The notes under the pieces: model-generated
The model's input: the letters and a program-made list of their open reading frames with translations, nothing else
What the model was told of the DNA's origin: nothing
Databases searched by the model: none
Program-made: the position numbers and the translations under genes
Part shown: one piece after another, positions 45,618-55,700 of the stretch
Position numbering within the stretch: the stretch's first letter is position 1
How the letters are laid out: each line of letters begins with the position of its first letter
Source of the DNA: Arboricoccus pini
GTDB taxonomy: Bacteria > Pseudomonadota > Alphaproteobacteria > Geminicoccales > Geminicoccaceae
NCBI RefSeq assembly: GCF_900187945.1
Contig: NZ_FYEH01000009.1
Span: 62,001-126,000 of the forward strand
DNA: 64,000 nucleotides
Reading direction: 5' to 3'

Positions 45618-46697
45618 ATGACTGTCCGTCTGTCCCGTCGCCATGTCGCTGGCCTTCTCAGTGCAAGTACCGCACTTGGCATGATTGGCCTGCCGCTGCG
45701 GCGGGCCTGGGCGGCCGAGACCATCACGGTCCTCAACTGGCAGGGCTACGGCACGGATGAAAAATGGGCCCTGCAGGCCTTCACCAAGGCAACCGGCATC
45801 GCCGTCCAGCACGATTATTACAGCTCCGAGCCGGAAATGATCACGAAGCTGCGCACCAACCCGGGGGCCTATGACGTGGCTGTCGTCAATAGTGCCCGGA
45901 CACAGCAGCTGCAGGCCGAAGACCTGCTGATGCCGCTCGATCTCAGCAGGATCCCGAACGCAGTCGGGCTGACCCCGGCGCTCCGGGACAACCCCAATAT
46001 CCATATCGACGGCAAGGCCTATGGCTGTGCCTGGGTCTGGGGCTACAATGCGATTGCCTATCGCCAGCCCGGCATTCAAACGCCCGACAGCTACAAGATC
46101 TTCCAGGACCCGGCCTATGAGGGGCGTCTAGCTCTTTTGGACGACGCCACGAATTCGGTGGCGATCGGCGCTCTCTTGACCGCCCAGGATATGAACGATC
46201 CCAAGGACCTGACGGCGGTGAGCGAGCAGCTCAAGGCCATGAAAAAGAACCTCAAGCTGCTCTGGTCCAGCGAGGATCAGTGGAACAAGGGCTTCGAGGC
46301 CAAGGCCTTCGATCTGGCGGTGTACTGGTCGGGTGCCTCTGTCCGCTCGCGCCGTACCTATAAGCTGCCCTTGGGCTTCACCGCGCCCAAGGAAGGGGCG
46401 ATCGGCTGGTTCGACACGCTGGGCGTGCCTTCCTCGAGCACCAAGGCGGAGGCTGCTCTCGCTTTCGTCAACTACATGATCGATCCCGCTTTCTACGTCG
46501 AATGGGCGACCAAGGTGGGAGCGCCGGCCTCGGCCAACGGATCGGCCATGGAAAAGCTGCCGGCGGATGACCTGAATCGGACGACTCACGATCCGGCCCT
46601 CTTCAAGTCCATGCAGTTCATGGGCCCGTTGCCCGACGAGCGCCGCCAGGCCTTCGCCGACCTTTGGGAAGAGACGAAGGCTTTTTATGCAAGGTGA
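45618..46697 (+). CDS. Extracellular solute-binding protein, PotD-like (nic-associated importer)
   Basis: A 359-residue periplasmic binding protein with a twin-arginine-like signal, SRRHVAGLLSASTALGMIG, cut near RRAWA. The mature part starts ETITVLNWQGYGTDEKWAL, typical of the PotD/PotF fold; hinge strands include GKAYGCAWVWGYNAIAY and AYEGRLALLDDATNSV. It leads the operon binding protein-permease-permease-ATPase-amidase-glycosidase. Control by a nic-type operator suggests nicotinate, a nicotinate conjugate or another pyridine as ligand; that is inference. It overlaps the permease start by 11 bases. Confidence 0.88.
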   Translation: MTVRLSRRHVAGLLSASTALGMIGLPLRRAWAAETITVLNWQGYGTDEKWALQAFTKATGIAVQHDYYSSEPEMITKLRTNPGAYDVAVVNSARTQQLQAEDLLMPLDLSRIPNAVGLTPALRDNPNIHIDGKAYGCAWVWGYNAIAYRQPGIQTPDSYKIFQDPAYEGRLALLDDATNSVAIGALLTAQDMNDPKDLTAVSEQLKAMKKNLKLLWSSEDQWNKGFEAKAFDLAVYWSGASVRSRRTYKLPLGFTAPKEGAIGWFDTLGVPSSSTKAEAALAFVNYMIDPAFYVEWATKVGAPASANGSAMEKLPADDLNRTTHDPALFKSMQFMGPLPDERRQAFADLWEETKAFYAR

Positions 46698-47613
46698 GCT
46701 CGCAGGTGGCGGTTTGCGGCAGGCCAGATCCGGGCGCTCGCTCAAGCGGGCGATGCCGGTGTGGGTCGGCACGCTGGCGCTCCTGTTGCCTACGTATCTC
46801 TGGTTGACGCTGGCGATCTTCCTGCCGCTTTTGGGCATGCTCGTTTTCAGCTTCCTGACAAAAGCGCCTTTCGGCAACGCCAAGCCGGCCTTCACCTTCG
46901 ATCAATATCTTGCCTTCGTCCGCCAGCCCTACCTGATCGACGTCGCCTGGACCTCGCTCCGACTAGCGCTTGTCACGACCGGACTTTGCATGATCCTGGG
47001 TCTGGCCGCGGCGATGGCTCTTAAACAGGCAGCGAGCGGCCGCGCGCGCACGATCCTGTTCATGCTGATCATCCTGCCTTTCTGGACCAACGGGCTGATC
47101 CGCATTTTTTCCTGGACCATGGTGCTGCGCGAGGGCGGCTTCATCGACATGGTGATCCGGGCCTTCTGGCCAGGCGCACCCAGCATCGGTCTGCTCTACA
47201 GCGAGCCCGCCATCATCATCGGCCTCGTGCACGGCTATCTGCCTTACATGATCTTGACCTGCTTCATCTCGCTGCTCGCGATCGACGACGATCTCATCGA
47301 TGCGGCGCGCAGTCTCGGCGCGCGGAACTACGTCATTTTCGGCAAGATCATCCTTCCTCTTGCCTTGCCGGGGCTCATCTCGGGGGCCGTCTTGACCTTC
47401 GTTCCGGTCATTGGCTGCTTCATGGAGCCCCGCATCCTGGGTGGTCGCGTCGGCGTGACGATGGGCACGGTCATCGAAGACCAGTTCACCTCGGCCTTCA
47501 ACTGGCCGCGCGGGGCGGCGTTCTCTTTCTCGATGCTGGCGCTGGTGCTCGTCGTCTTCGCCCTCTTCTCGAGCGTGCTCCGGCAAGGTGGTATTGCCAG
47601 GGAGGACGGATGA
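46687..47613 (+). CDS. ABC transporter permease (PotB-like)
   Basis: A 308-residue inner-membrane permease of the BPD_transp_1 family: MLIILPFWTNGLIRIFSWTM in the channel domain and the EAA-loop DAARSLGARNYVIFGKIILP. It begins inside the binding-protein gene and overlaps the next permease by 4 bases (ATGA), so expression is tightly coupled. Confidence 0.92.
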   Translation: MQGELAGGGLRQARSGRSLKRAMPVWVGTLALLLPTYLWLTLAIFLPLLGMLVFSFLTKAPFGNAKPAFTFDQYLAFVRQPYLIDVAWTSLRLALVTTGLCMILGLAAAMALKQAASGRARTILFMLIILPFWTNGLIRIFSWTMVLREGGFIDMVIRAFWPGAPSIGLLYSEPAIIIGLVHGYLPYMILTCFISLLAIDDDLIDAARSLGARNYVIFGKIILPLALPGLISGAVLTFVPVIGCFMEPRILGGRVGVTMGTVIEDQFTSAFNWPRGAAFSFSMLALVLVVFALFSSVLRQGGIAREDG

Positions 47614-48389
47614 CGCACGTGGCGCGCGCCTTCCTCCTTGGCGTCCTCCTTTTCCTCTACGCGCCGATCATCGTCATGGTGGCGATGGCTTTCAACGCCT
47701 CGCCGCTCTATGCGATGCCGTTCGAATTCTCGACCCGCTGGTTCGGCGCGCTCGCGGGCGACGCCGTCCTTATCGATTCGACCCGCAACAGCCTGGTGAT
47801 CGCCGTCCTGACAGCCGTGATCGCCACCATCCTAGGCACGGCCGCTTCGCTTGCGCTCGAGCGCAAGCGCTTCATGGGCCGCGCGATCCTACGCATCCTT
47901 CTTCTGCCGCCCATCGCCATTCCCTGGATCATCAGCGGCACGGCCATGCTGCTGTTCTTCTTCTGGACAGGGATCGGGCGCGGTTTCCATGCCATGCTGA
48001 TCGGCCATGTCGCACTTGCCATCCCCTATGTGGTCCTCGTCGTCGGCACGGGCCTGAAGAACGTCCGCGTCGATCTCGAGGAGGCCGCGCAGAGCCTGGG
48101 TTCAACTCCATTGCACGCCTTCTTCGCCGTGACGCTGCCGTTATTGGCGCCCAGCATCGCTGCCGCCGCCCTCTTCGCCTTCGCCGTCTCCCTGGACCAG
48201 TTCGTGATCTCATATTTCCTGGCGACACCCGGCTACTCCACTCTGCCGGTCCAAATCTACACCGCCATCCGCAAGGGCTTCACGCCTGAGATTAACGCCA
48301 TTTCGGCGCTGCTCCTGGGTTTCTCCATGCTGGCCATCCTGGCCTTTGTTTGCCTCTCGAAGGCCGGAGGTACGCTTGAGCGCCGTTGA
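47610..48389 (+). CDS. ABC transporter permease (PotC-like)
   Basis: A 259-residue second permease. The family N-terminus is LFLYAPIIVMVAMAFNASPL; ILLLPPIAIPWIISGTAMLL is central, and EEAAQSLGSTPLHAFFAVTL is the ATPase-docking loop. Its 3' end overlaps the ATPase gene by 14 bases. Confidence 0.92.
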   Translation: MTHVARAFLLGVLLFLYAPIIVMVAMAFNASPLYAMPFEFSTRWFGALAGDAVLIDSTRNSLVIAVLTAVIATILGTAASLALERKRFMGRAILRILLLPPIAIPWIISGTAMLLFFFWTGIGRGFHAMLIGHVALAIPYVVLVVGTGLKNVRVDLEEAAQSLGSTPLHAFFAVTLPLLAPSIAAAALFAFAVSLDQFVISYFLATPGYSTLPVQIYTAIRKGFTPEINAISALLLGFSMLAILAFVCLSKAGGTLERR

Positions 48390-49413
48390 CGTCGCCGCCG
48401 TTGTAAAAAATTACGGCGCGCAGAAGGTGCTGGATGATATCGCCATCCATTTCCAGGAAGGCGCCTTCACCAGCCTGCTCGGCCCGTCGGGCTCGGGAAA
48501 GACCACGCTCCTACGGATTGTCGCCGGCTTCGTCACCCCCGATCAGGGTGTGGTGCGTATCGGCGCGGATGACGTCACGCGAGTTCCGGTCCATGCGCGC
48601 AACATCGGCATGGTCTTCCAGTCCTACGCCCTCTTCCCGCATATGACGGTCATGGAAAACATCGCCTTTGGCCTCCACCGCCGTGGCGTGCGGGGGGCCG
48701 AGGCCACGCGACGAGCCCGCCAGGCGCTCGATCTGGTGCAGCTCAGCCATCTGGGGGAACGTCGACCGAAGCAACTCTCGGGCGGCCAACAGCAGCGCGT
48801 TGCCCTGGCCCGCGCCATCGTCTTTAGCCCTTCCGTCCTCCTCCTGGACGAGCCGCTCTCGGCCCTGGACCGACGCTTGCGCCAGGACATGCAGGTGGAG
48901 TTGCGCCGCATTCAGCAGGAAAGCGGGCTCACGACGATCTTCGTCACGCACGATCAGGAAGAGGCTTTGACCCTCTCCGATCACATCGCCATATTGGATG
49001 GTGGGCGCATCGTTCAGGAAGGTGCGCCGGCCCAGATCTACGAGCATCCGCGTACCCGCTTTGCCGCCTCATTCCTGGGCGATGCGAATTTCCTTTCCGG
49101 TCCGACCATGCCGGGTGGCATCGAGATCGATGGCCGCCCGATCAAGGTGGCCATGCCGTTCGAGACACGAGGCCGAGCCACTGTGGCGGTGCGTCCGGAG
49201 AAGATGTCGATCGACGGGCCAGGCGAGAACAGGATCCCGGCCGTCATCCGTCAGATCGTCTATGCCGGCGCCACGACCACCTATCTGCTGGACGGCCCGG
49301 AGGGCCTGCCCTTTCGCGTCTTTACGCAGAATCACGAGGCAAACCTCCACCCGGTAGGCAGCGCGGTGTGGCTAACATGGTCGCCCGCCCACACGATTCT
49401 GCTCGCCGAATGA
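48376..49413 (+). CDS. ABC transporter ATP-binding protein (PotA-like)
   Basis: A 345-residue ATPase. The TTG at 48376 is chosen because GGAGG stands 6 bases upstream and homology starts there (SAVDVAAVVKNYGAQKVLDD); an in-frame ATG at 48346 is less favoured. Walker A is GPSGSGKTT, the Q-loop VFQSYALFPHMTV, the signature LSGGQQQRVALARAI, Walker B LLLDEPLSALDRR and the H-loop VTHDQEEAL. The C-terminal TOBE domain carries ATVAVRPEKMSI. It overlaps the next gene by 4 bases. Confidence 0.92.
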   Translation: MSAVDVAAVVKNYGAQKVLDDIAIHFQEGAFTSLLGPSGSGKTTLLRIVAGFVTPDQGVVRIGADDVTRVPVHARNIGMVFQSYALFPHMTVMENIAFGLHRRGVRGAEATRRARQALDLVQLSHLGERRPKQLSGGQQQRVALARAIVFSPSVLLLDEPLSALDRRLRQDMQVELRRIQQESGLTTIFVTHDQEEALTLSDHIAILDGGRIVQEGAPAQIYEHPRTRFAASFLGDANFLSGPTMPGGIEIDGRPIKVAMPFETRGRATVAVRPEKMSIDGPGENRIPAVIRQIVYAGATTTYLLDGPEGLPFRVFTQNHEANLHPVGSAVWLTWSPAHTILLAE

Positions 49414-49997
49414 CGCCCCCCTGGGTCCCACCGGATTCGGTGCATCTTTGCGTCGACATGCAGCGGCTCTTCGCGGCCCCTCTCGGCTGGCGTGTCGCGA
49501 CGATCGAGCAACTGCTGCCTCCCATCGTCACGCTCGGCCGGCTGCTGCCTGGCCGCTCCATCGCGCTCCGCTTTGCCGTGCCACCGACAGCGGAGACAAC
49601 GCGCGGCGGCTGGCGGCACTACTATGCAAGCTGGCCGCAATTTCTCGGTCAGAATCTCGATCCAGCACTCCTCGACCTCCTGCCGGGACTCGAATTCTTG
49701 ACGGATATCATGATCGACAAGATGTCCTTCGGCGGCTTTGAGGGAACGGATCTGGTGCCGAGGCTCAAGCGGCTGCGGGCGACGACACTGATCATCTCGG
49801 GCGTCGAGACCGACATATGCGTGCTCTCGACGGTCATGAGCGCCATCGACAAAGGCTATCGCGTTGTCATCCCGACGGATGCCGTCGCCAGTGGCGACGA
49901 GGCGGGCCACGCGGCAGCGCTCAAGATCTTCAGTCGCCTGCCTGAGCTGGTTCAACTCACGACCACGGCACGCATCGCCGCTGACCTCGCCTCATGA
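49410..49997 (+). CDS. Isochorismatase-family cysteine hydrolase
   Basis: A 195-residue cysteine hydrolase of the nicotinamidase/isochorismatase fold, from ATG 49410 (ATGA overlap with the ATPase). Triad candidates are Asp21 (LCVDMQRLF), Lys in TDIMIDKMSFGGF and Cys in GVETDICVLST. The family includes nicotinamidases, N-carbamoyl amidases and isochorismatases. It is only distantly like NicF, encoded elsewhere in the island, and lacks the clear metal site of PncA-type nicotinamidases as far as I can see. Its place in an importer operon under nic-type control suggests it hydrolyses the amide bond of the imported compound. Confidence 0.83.
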   Translation: MTPPWVPPDSVHLCVDMQRLFAAPLGWRVATIEQLLPPIVTLGRLLPGRSIALRFAVPPTAETTRGGWRHYYASWPQFLGQNLDPALLDLLPGLEFLTDIMIDKMSFGGFEGTDLVPRLKRLRATTLIISGVETDICVLSTVMSAIDKGYRVVIPTDAVASGDEAGHAAALKIFSRLPELVQLTTTARIAADLAS

Positions 49998-52219
49998 TCA
50001 AGCACACGACGATTCCCATCGAGCGAGCCTGGAACACCTGGTCATCGCGACCGGCGGAGATGGTCTTCCTGCCACTGGGCGTCCGGCTGGCACCCGTCGC
50101 CTATGCCGCAAGCACCGGCAAGGCCACGGTGTTTCCGCCGGGTGCCGGCCTTACTTTCGGTCGTCACGGCTTGGACGGTTCCCTTGTGGAGCTCGAACTC
50201 ACCCATGCCGGCACGAGGCTCGCATGGTCCTACACCAAGAGCGACCCCTTTATCGTGACGGGCGGTTGGCGGGCCCTGGCGCTGGGCGAATGGGGCCTGC
50301 GATTCTGGCTCAACCTTGCCTTCTTCGCCGAAGACGGGACGCCGGCGAGCCTCGAACCTGAATCGGGTGCCGTTCTGCTCAAGATAGGGCATCGCTGGGT
50401 AGCGCTTGTCACCTCGGAGAAGCCCGTCCAGGTGACCGGGCACGAGGATATCGAAGGGCTTTGCGCCGACTTCGTGGCGAAAGGGTATTTCCATCTGGGC
50501 AGCCGGAGTACCACGGCACGGCTTCTCGCCTGCCGCTTCAATCTCGAGATGATGCGCGAGGGGCATTTTGCCCTGGCCGTCGCCGATGCCGCCGGCCTCG
50601 CGATCGAGCGGGCTAAGGCGGCGCTGGTCTCGCCACCGGTTCCCGATCTTCCTATCCAGGAGGGGATGGAGCCTGGGGCTTTGGATGCCATCCGGGACGT
50701 GATGGCCTGGAACAGCGTCTATGATCCGATCAATCACCGGCCCTACACGGCGATCAGCCGCAACTGGGATCTGGGCAAGTTCGGCGGCTTTGGCGTCTGG
50801 CTGACCGATCAGCTCTATAATGCCCTCCTGACCGGCTTCTTCGACCAGGAAATGGCGCGGGAGAATTTGGCAGCGGCCTTGGCCAGCCGCACGCCGGAGG
50901 GTAATTTCGCCTGTCTTTTGACCGCCAACGATGCCTGGGTGGATCGCACCCAGTTGCCGCTCGCAAGCTTCCTGATCTGGCTGCTCCATCTGCGCACCGG
51001 CAATCGCGCCATTCTGGAGCAGGCCTACGCGACGCTGGCTGCGAACCATCTTTGGTGGTGGGCGAACCGTGATCCAGACGGGCGAGGCCTCGTCTCCTAT
51101 GGAACGTCGGACGTGGGAGAAGGGCTCTATAAGGGTACCCATTTCGGCGCCCGAAATGAATCCAGCATGGACAATTCGCCGGTCCACGACGAGGCGCGCT
51201 TCGATCCGCGGACCGGCACGCTCTCTACCCTCGATGTCGGCATCAACAGCATTCTCGCACTGGATGCCGAAATGCTGGCGAAAATCGCCCGTGCCTTGGG
51301 GAAGGATGACGAGGCTGAGCGGTTCGACGCGCTGAATGCACGCACGCGCCATGCGATCGAGACCCAGCTATGGGATGAGGCGCGCGGCCTCTTTGCCAAC
51401 CGGCAGCGTGACGATGGCAGCTTCGTGCGCAGCCTCTCGCCCATCAGCTTCTATCCTTTGGCCTGTGGCGCGGTTGCGCCGGACAAGGTGGAGCGTCTCC
51501 TTCGAGCCCTGGATGACCCCGAACTGTTTGCCGGGCCCTATGCCATTCCAGGCACGGCCCGGTCGGATCCGGCCGCCAGGGACAACAGCTATTGGCGAGG
51601 CCGTATCTGGGCACCCATGAACTGGCTGATCTGGCATGGCCTGCGCCGTTATGGTCAGGATGGCCGTGCCCGTGACCTCTCGAAGGCCAGCATGCGGCTG
51701 TTTCGGCAATCCTGGGACGAAAGGCGGCTTTGTCCCGAGAACTTCAACGCCGAGACCGGCGAAGCTTTGGACCAGCCCGATACCGAAGGCTTCTATGCCT
51801 GGGGAGCCCTCCTCCCGGCCTTGGGCGTGGCGGCGATCATGGACGTCAATCCCTGGGGCGGCTTCGAGATCACACGCAGCGGCCAAAAGCTCCGTCTCGG
51901 CCCATTACAGAGTCCGCTCGGTCTGATCCTCATTGAGGACGATGGCCGGACCCTCCGTCTCTGGCAGGGCGGGCGGCTCCGCTTTTGGACTACCCTTCTG
52001 GGACGCCATGCGCATTTGCGATTCGAGCCCGCCTTCCTCAATGTGGAATTGCCGCATGGTGCCGGCCGGGTCGGCTTCGGCATCGACGCATGCGCGACGC
52101 TGGTCTCTGCCAGCCTGGAGGGAAACGTCATCGCCGCCGAGGGCGGGGATTGCAGCTTTACGATCACGGCCTGTGCGTCGCGGCGCACGCTGGTCGTGCA
52201 TCTGATACCCGGCGATTGA
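49994..52219 (+). CDS. GH63-like (alpha/alpha)6-barrel glycoside hydrolase
   Basis: A 741-residue protein with an N-terminal beta-sandwich (about 1-210) and a C-terminal (alpha/alpha)6 barrel, resembling GH63/MGH1-type glucosidases and mannosylglycerate hydrolases. Barrel motifs are NWDLGKFGGFGVWLTDQLYN, the substrate loop NESSMDNSP (candidate catalytic Asp), YWRGRIWAPMNWLIW and ETGEALDQPDTEGFYAWG (candidate catalytic Glu). It lacks a signal peptide, so it would act on imported material. It overlaps the amidase gene by 4 bases. A glycosidase in a nicotinate-type operon is unexpected; it could release a sugar from an N-heterocycle glycoside. That is speculative. Confidence 0.75.
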   Translation: MIKHTTIPIERAWNTWSSRPAEMVFLPLGVRLAPVAYAASTGKATVFPPGAGLTFGRHGLDGSLVELELTHAGTRLAWSYTKSDPFIVTGGWRALALGEWGLRFWLNLAFFAEDGTPASLEPESGAVLLKIGHRWVALVTSEKPVQVTGHEDIEGLCADFVAKGYFHLGSRSTTARLLACRFNLEMMREGHFALAVADAAGLAIERAKAALVSPPVPDLPIQEGMEPGALDAIRDVMAWNSVYDPINHRPYTAISRNWDLGKFGGFGVWLTDQLYNALLTGFFDQEMARENLAAALASRTPEGNFACLLTANDAWVDRTQLPLASFLIWLLHLRTGNRAILEQAYATLAANHLWWWANRDPDGRGLVSYGTSDVGEGLYKGTHFGARNESSMDNSPVHDEARFDPRTGTLSTLDVGINSILALDAEMLAKIARALGKDDEAERFDALNARTRHAIETQLWDEARGLFANRQRDDGSFVRSLSPISFYPLACGAVAPDKVERLLRALDDPELFAGPYAIPGTARSDPAARDNSYWRGRIWAPMNWLIWHGLRRYGQDGRARDLSKASMRLFRQSWDERRLCPENFNAETGEALDQPDTEGFYAWGALLPALGVAAIMDVNPWGGFEITRSGQKLRLGPLQSPLGLILIEDDGRTLRLWQGGRLRFWTTLLGRHAHLRFEPAFLNVELPHGAGRVGFGIDACATLVSASLEGNVIAAEGGDCSFTITACASRRTLVVHLIPGD

Positions 52220-52245
52220 GGTAATCCGCCGCCGTGTTCGCACTG

Positions 52246-52292
52246 CTTTGCATACATCCGCCATTGCCCATCGATTTCGTTTGTATGATAAC
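52246..52292 (+). promoter_or_regulatory. Paired degenerate nic operators and promoter upstream of nicA
   Basis: Site 1 is CTTTG-CATA-CATCC at 52246-52259. Site 2 is GTTTG-TATG-ATAAC at 52279-52292, exactly 33 bases on (about three helical turns). TATGAT at 52284-52289 is a good -10 inside site 2. Each site has one good arm of the GTTTG-N4-CAAAC repeat. Confidence 0.45.
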
Positions 52293-52316
52293 AATTCTGA
52301 CAGACGATGGCGGAAT

Positions 52317-52796
52317 ATGGTGACGAAAGCGATTGGCGTGACGGTCAATGGCAAGGGTCATGAGTTGGCTCTGCCACCCAAGACACCCCTCCTCAACGTG
52401 TTGCGCAATGATCTTGAGCTGAACGGGCCGAAATTCGGCTGCGGTCTTGGCGAATGCGGTGCCTGTACGGTCCTGATCGACGGGGTCGCCGCCCGTGCCT
52501 GCACCATCCCGCTGGCAGGGGTTGAGGGACGGCACGTCACGACGCTCGAAGGACTTGGTAGCGAGGGGGCTCCCGATATCGTCCAGCGCGCCTTCATCGA
52601 GGCCCAGGGCGCCCAGTGCGGCTATTGCCTGAACGGCATGATCATGATGGTCAAGGCACTTTTGCTGCGCCGTCCCGATGCGGGGGTCGAGGAAATCAAG
52701 CGCGAGCTTCGCTACAATCTTTGCCGCTGTGGCACGCATCTCGAGATCCTCGAGAGCGCCCTTTTGGCCGCGACGCGTCTGCGCCAGCATGGATGA
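52317..52796 (+). CDS. nicA: Nicotinate hydroxylase small subunit, [2Fe-2S] protein NicA
   Basis: Electron-transfer subunit of the molybdenum hydroxylase that converts nicotinate to 6-hydroxynicotinate. It has 159 residues from ATG 52317. The plant-type [2Fe-2S] cluster uses Cys42, Cys47, Cys50 and Cys62 (GCGLGECGACTVLIDG). The second, xanthine-oxidase-type cluster uses Cys101/Cys104 (CGYC) and Cys136/Cys138 (CRCG). The pattern is that of two-subunit, FAD-free hydroxylases such as NicAB and isoquinoline oxidoreductase. It overlaps nicB by 8 bases. Confidence 0.93.
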   Translation: MVTKAIGVTVNGKGHELALPPKTPLLNVLRNDLELNGPKFGCGLGECGACTVLIDGVAARACTIPLAGVEGRHVTTLEGLGSEGAPDIVQRAFIEAQGAQCGYCLNGMIMMVKALLLRRPDAGVEEIKRELRYNLCRCGTHLEILESALLAATRLRQHG

Positions 52797-55700
52797 AGCA
52801 AGGCTGACAAGGGCTTCACTGCTCGCCGAGAGCAGCCTTCTGGCCGTGGTCGGTGCCGATTGCAGCGATCCGCCCAACCTTGCCGATCAGGCAACGAGCC
52901 TCTTTCTCACGGTTCATGGCGATGGCAGCGTCCAGGCCTTCAACGGCCATGTCGATCTCGGCACGGGCATCAGGACCGCCCTGGCCCAGATCGTCGCCGA
53001 GGAATTGGACGTTGCTTTCGAGCGGGTCTCGATGATCCTGGGCCATGGCGGGCTTGGCCCCGATCAAGGGGCGACGATCGCCAGCGAGACCATTCAGATC
53101 ACCGCCTTGCCGCTCCGGCGGGCGGCGGCCCAGGCGCGCCGCTATCTGCTCGAACTCGCGGCCGTCGAATTGAAGGTTGCCCCGGAGAACCTGCACGTCA
53201 ACGACGGCACGGTCTCTTGCGACGATGGCAGCAACCGCTTCGTGGGCTACGGCGAACTTCTGGGCAATCGGCACCATCTGCTCCGGCTCACGGACGACGT
53301 AGCGTTAAAGCCGGTTGAGCAACATCGCGTCATCGGCCGTTCGCAGCCGCGCGTCGACATCCCGGCCAAGGCCACCGGTAGCTTTACCTATGTCCACGAC
53401 ATGCGTCTGCCAGGCATGTTGCACGGCCGCGTCGTCCGTCCGCCTTATGCCGGGATCGACGCTGGCGATTTCGTCGGCAGAAGCCTCATCGCCATCGACG
53501 AGGGATCGATCGCCCACGTGCCGGGTATCGTCAAGCTGGTCCGAATTGGTGATTTCATCGGCATCGTCGCCGAGCGGGAGGAGCAGGCGGCCGAGGCAGC
53601 CGCGGCACTGCAGGTGACATGGAAGCCCGTCCCCTCGCTGCCCGACATGGACGATCTGGCGGGGACACTCCGCGCCAATCCAAGTACCCCCCGCCTGCTC
53701 GAGGACAAAGGCGATACGCCCAAGGCGCTCGCTGAAGCGGCAAGACGCCACCGTCGAACCTATCTTTGGCCCTATCATCTGCATGGCTCGATCGGCCCCT
53801 CATGTTCGCTCGCCGACTGGCAGCCGGGCGGGCTGCGCGTCTGGTCGGGCACGCAGAACCCGCAGGTGCTGCGACGCGATCTGGCAACGCTCATGGGCCT
53901 GCATGAGGGACAGGTCGAGATTCTCCGCCTCGAGGCCGCCGGCTGCTTCGGGCGCAATTGCGCTGATGATGTGGGCGCCGACGCAGCCCTTCTTTCCCGC
54001 GCCGTCGGCCGACCGGTGCGGGTCCAGCTTACCCGCGAGCAGGAACATGCCTGGGAGCCCAAGGGTGCTGCCCAGCTCATGGAGGTCGAGGGCGGGCAGG
54101 ACGCCGAGGGAGGCGTCACTGCCTATGATTTCTCGGTCTATTATCCCTCGAACGGCGCGCCGCTCCTGGCCGCCATCCTGACAGGCGCTGTATCCTCGAC
54201 GCCGACCGTATTGCAGATGGGCGACCGGACGGCGATCCCGCCTTACGACTATGCCAACCGGCATATCGTCTGCCACGATATGCCGCCCATTGTCAGGGCC
54301 GCCTGGCTGCGCGGCGTCTCATCGCTGCCCAACAGCTTTGCGCACGAGTCCTTCATCGACGAGATGGCGTTCGAGGCTGGGGTCGACCCCATCGAATACC
54401 GGCTCCGCTATCTCCACGACCCGCGCGCCATTGATCTGGTGAAGGCTACGGCCGAGCGAGCCGGCTGGACGCCCAGGACGAGTTGGGGAAGTGCCGGCAG
54501 CGAGGGCGACATCCTGCGCGGTCGCGGCTTTGCCTATGCGCTCTATGTCCACAGCAAATTTCCAGGCTATGGGGCAGCCTGGTCGGCCTGGGTGGCCGAT
54601 GTCGAGGTCAACAGGAAGACTGGCGAGGTGGCCGTCACCAAGGTGACGGTCGGCCAGGATTCCGGCCAGATGATCAATCCGGCCGGGGTCAAGCAGCAGA
54701 TCCACGGCAATGTCGTGCAGTCGATCGGCCGCGTGATGAAAGAGGAGGTGAGCTTCACCGAGAAGGCTGTGGCCACTAAGGATTGGGGCGACTACCCGAT
54801 CATCACCTTCCCCGAATTGCCGCTCGTCAACGTTCTGATGGTCGATCGCCAGAGCGAGCCACCGCTTGGCGTGGGCGAATCGGCCGCCGTGCCAAGTGCT
54901 GCCGCGATTGCCAACGCCATTTATGATGCGACTGGCGTGCGATTTCGCGAGGTTCCCTTTACGCCCGAGCGCATCCGCAAGGGCCTCGGCATACCGGAGC
55001 CGTTACCGGCCCCCTCGGCGGAGCCGGCCAGGGGACGGCGCTCGCGCGGGCGCCTTTTGGGCTACGCCGTCGCGGCCGCCGCAGCCGGCATCGGACTTCT
55101 GAGCAACTTCACGCCATGGCGCAGCGCCATCGAGCCCGTCGCGCGACCACTACCCGGTGTCTATAGTGACGCAACGATCGAGCGAGGTCGCCAGCTGGCG
55201 GCGATCGGCGACTGTGCTGTCTGTCATACCGCCGATGGCGGTCTGCCACTGGCGGGCGGCAGGAGGCTGGAAACACCCTTTGGCACCATCGTGACGACCA
55301 ACATCACGCCCGATCCCGACCACGGCATCGGCAACTGGTCCTATCCAGCCTTCGTCCGGGCGATGCGCGAGGGCATCCATCGCGATGGCAGGCATCTCTA
55401 CCCGGCATTTCCCTATGGCGCCTACGCCAAAACGAGCGATGCCGATCTTTCGGCCCTCTATGCCTTTCTGATGGCGCAGGAACCCGTAGCGGCGTCGCCG
55501 CCCGAGACCCGCCTGGCCTTCCCCTTCAGCCTGCGCCCGCTCCTGGCGGGCTGGAACGCGCTGTTCCACGATGCCGCCACCTTCAAGTCCAATCCGGAGA
55601 AATCCGCTCTTTGGAATCGGGGAGCGTATCTGGTGGAAGGGCTCGGACATTGCAGTGCCTGCCATAGTCCTCGCAACAGGTTGGGCGCCGAGGTCAAGGG

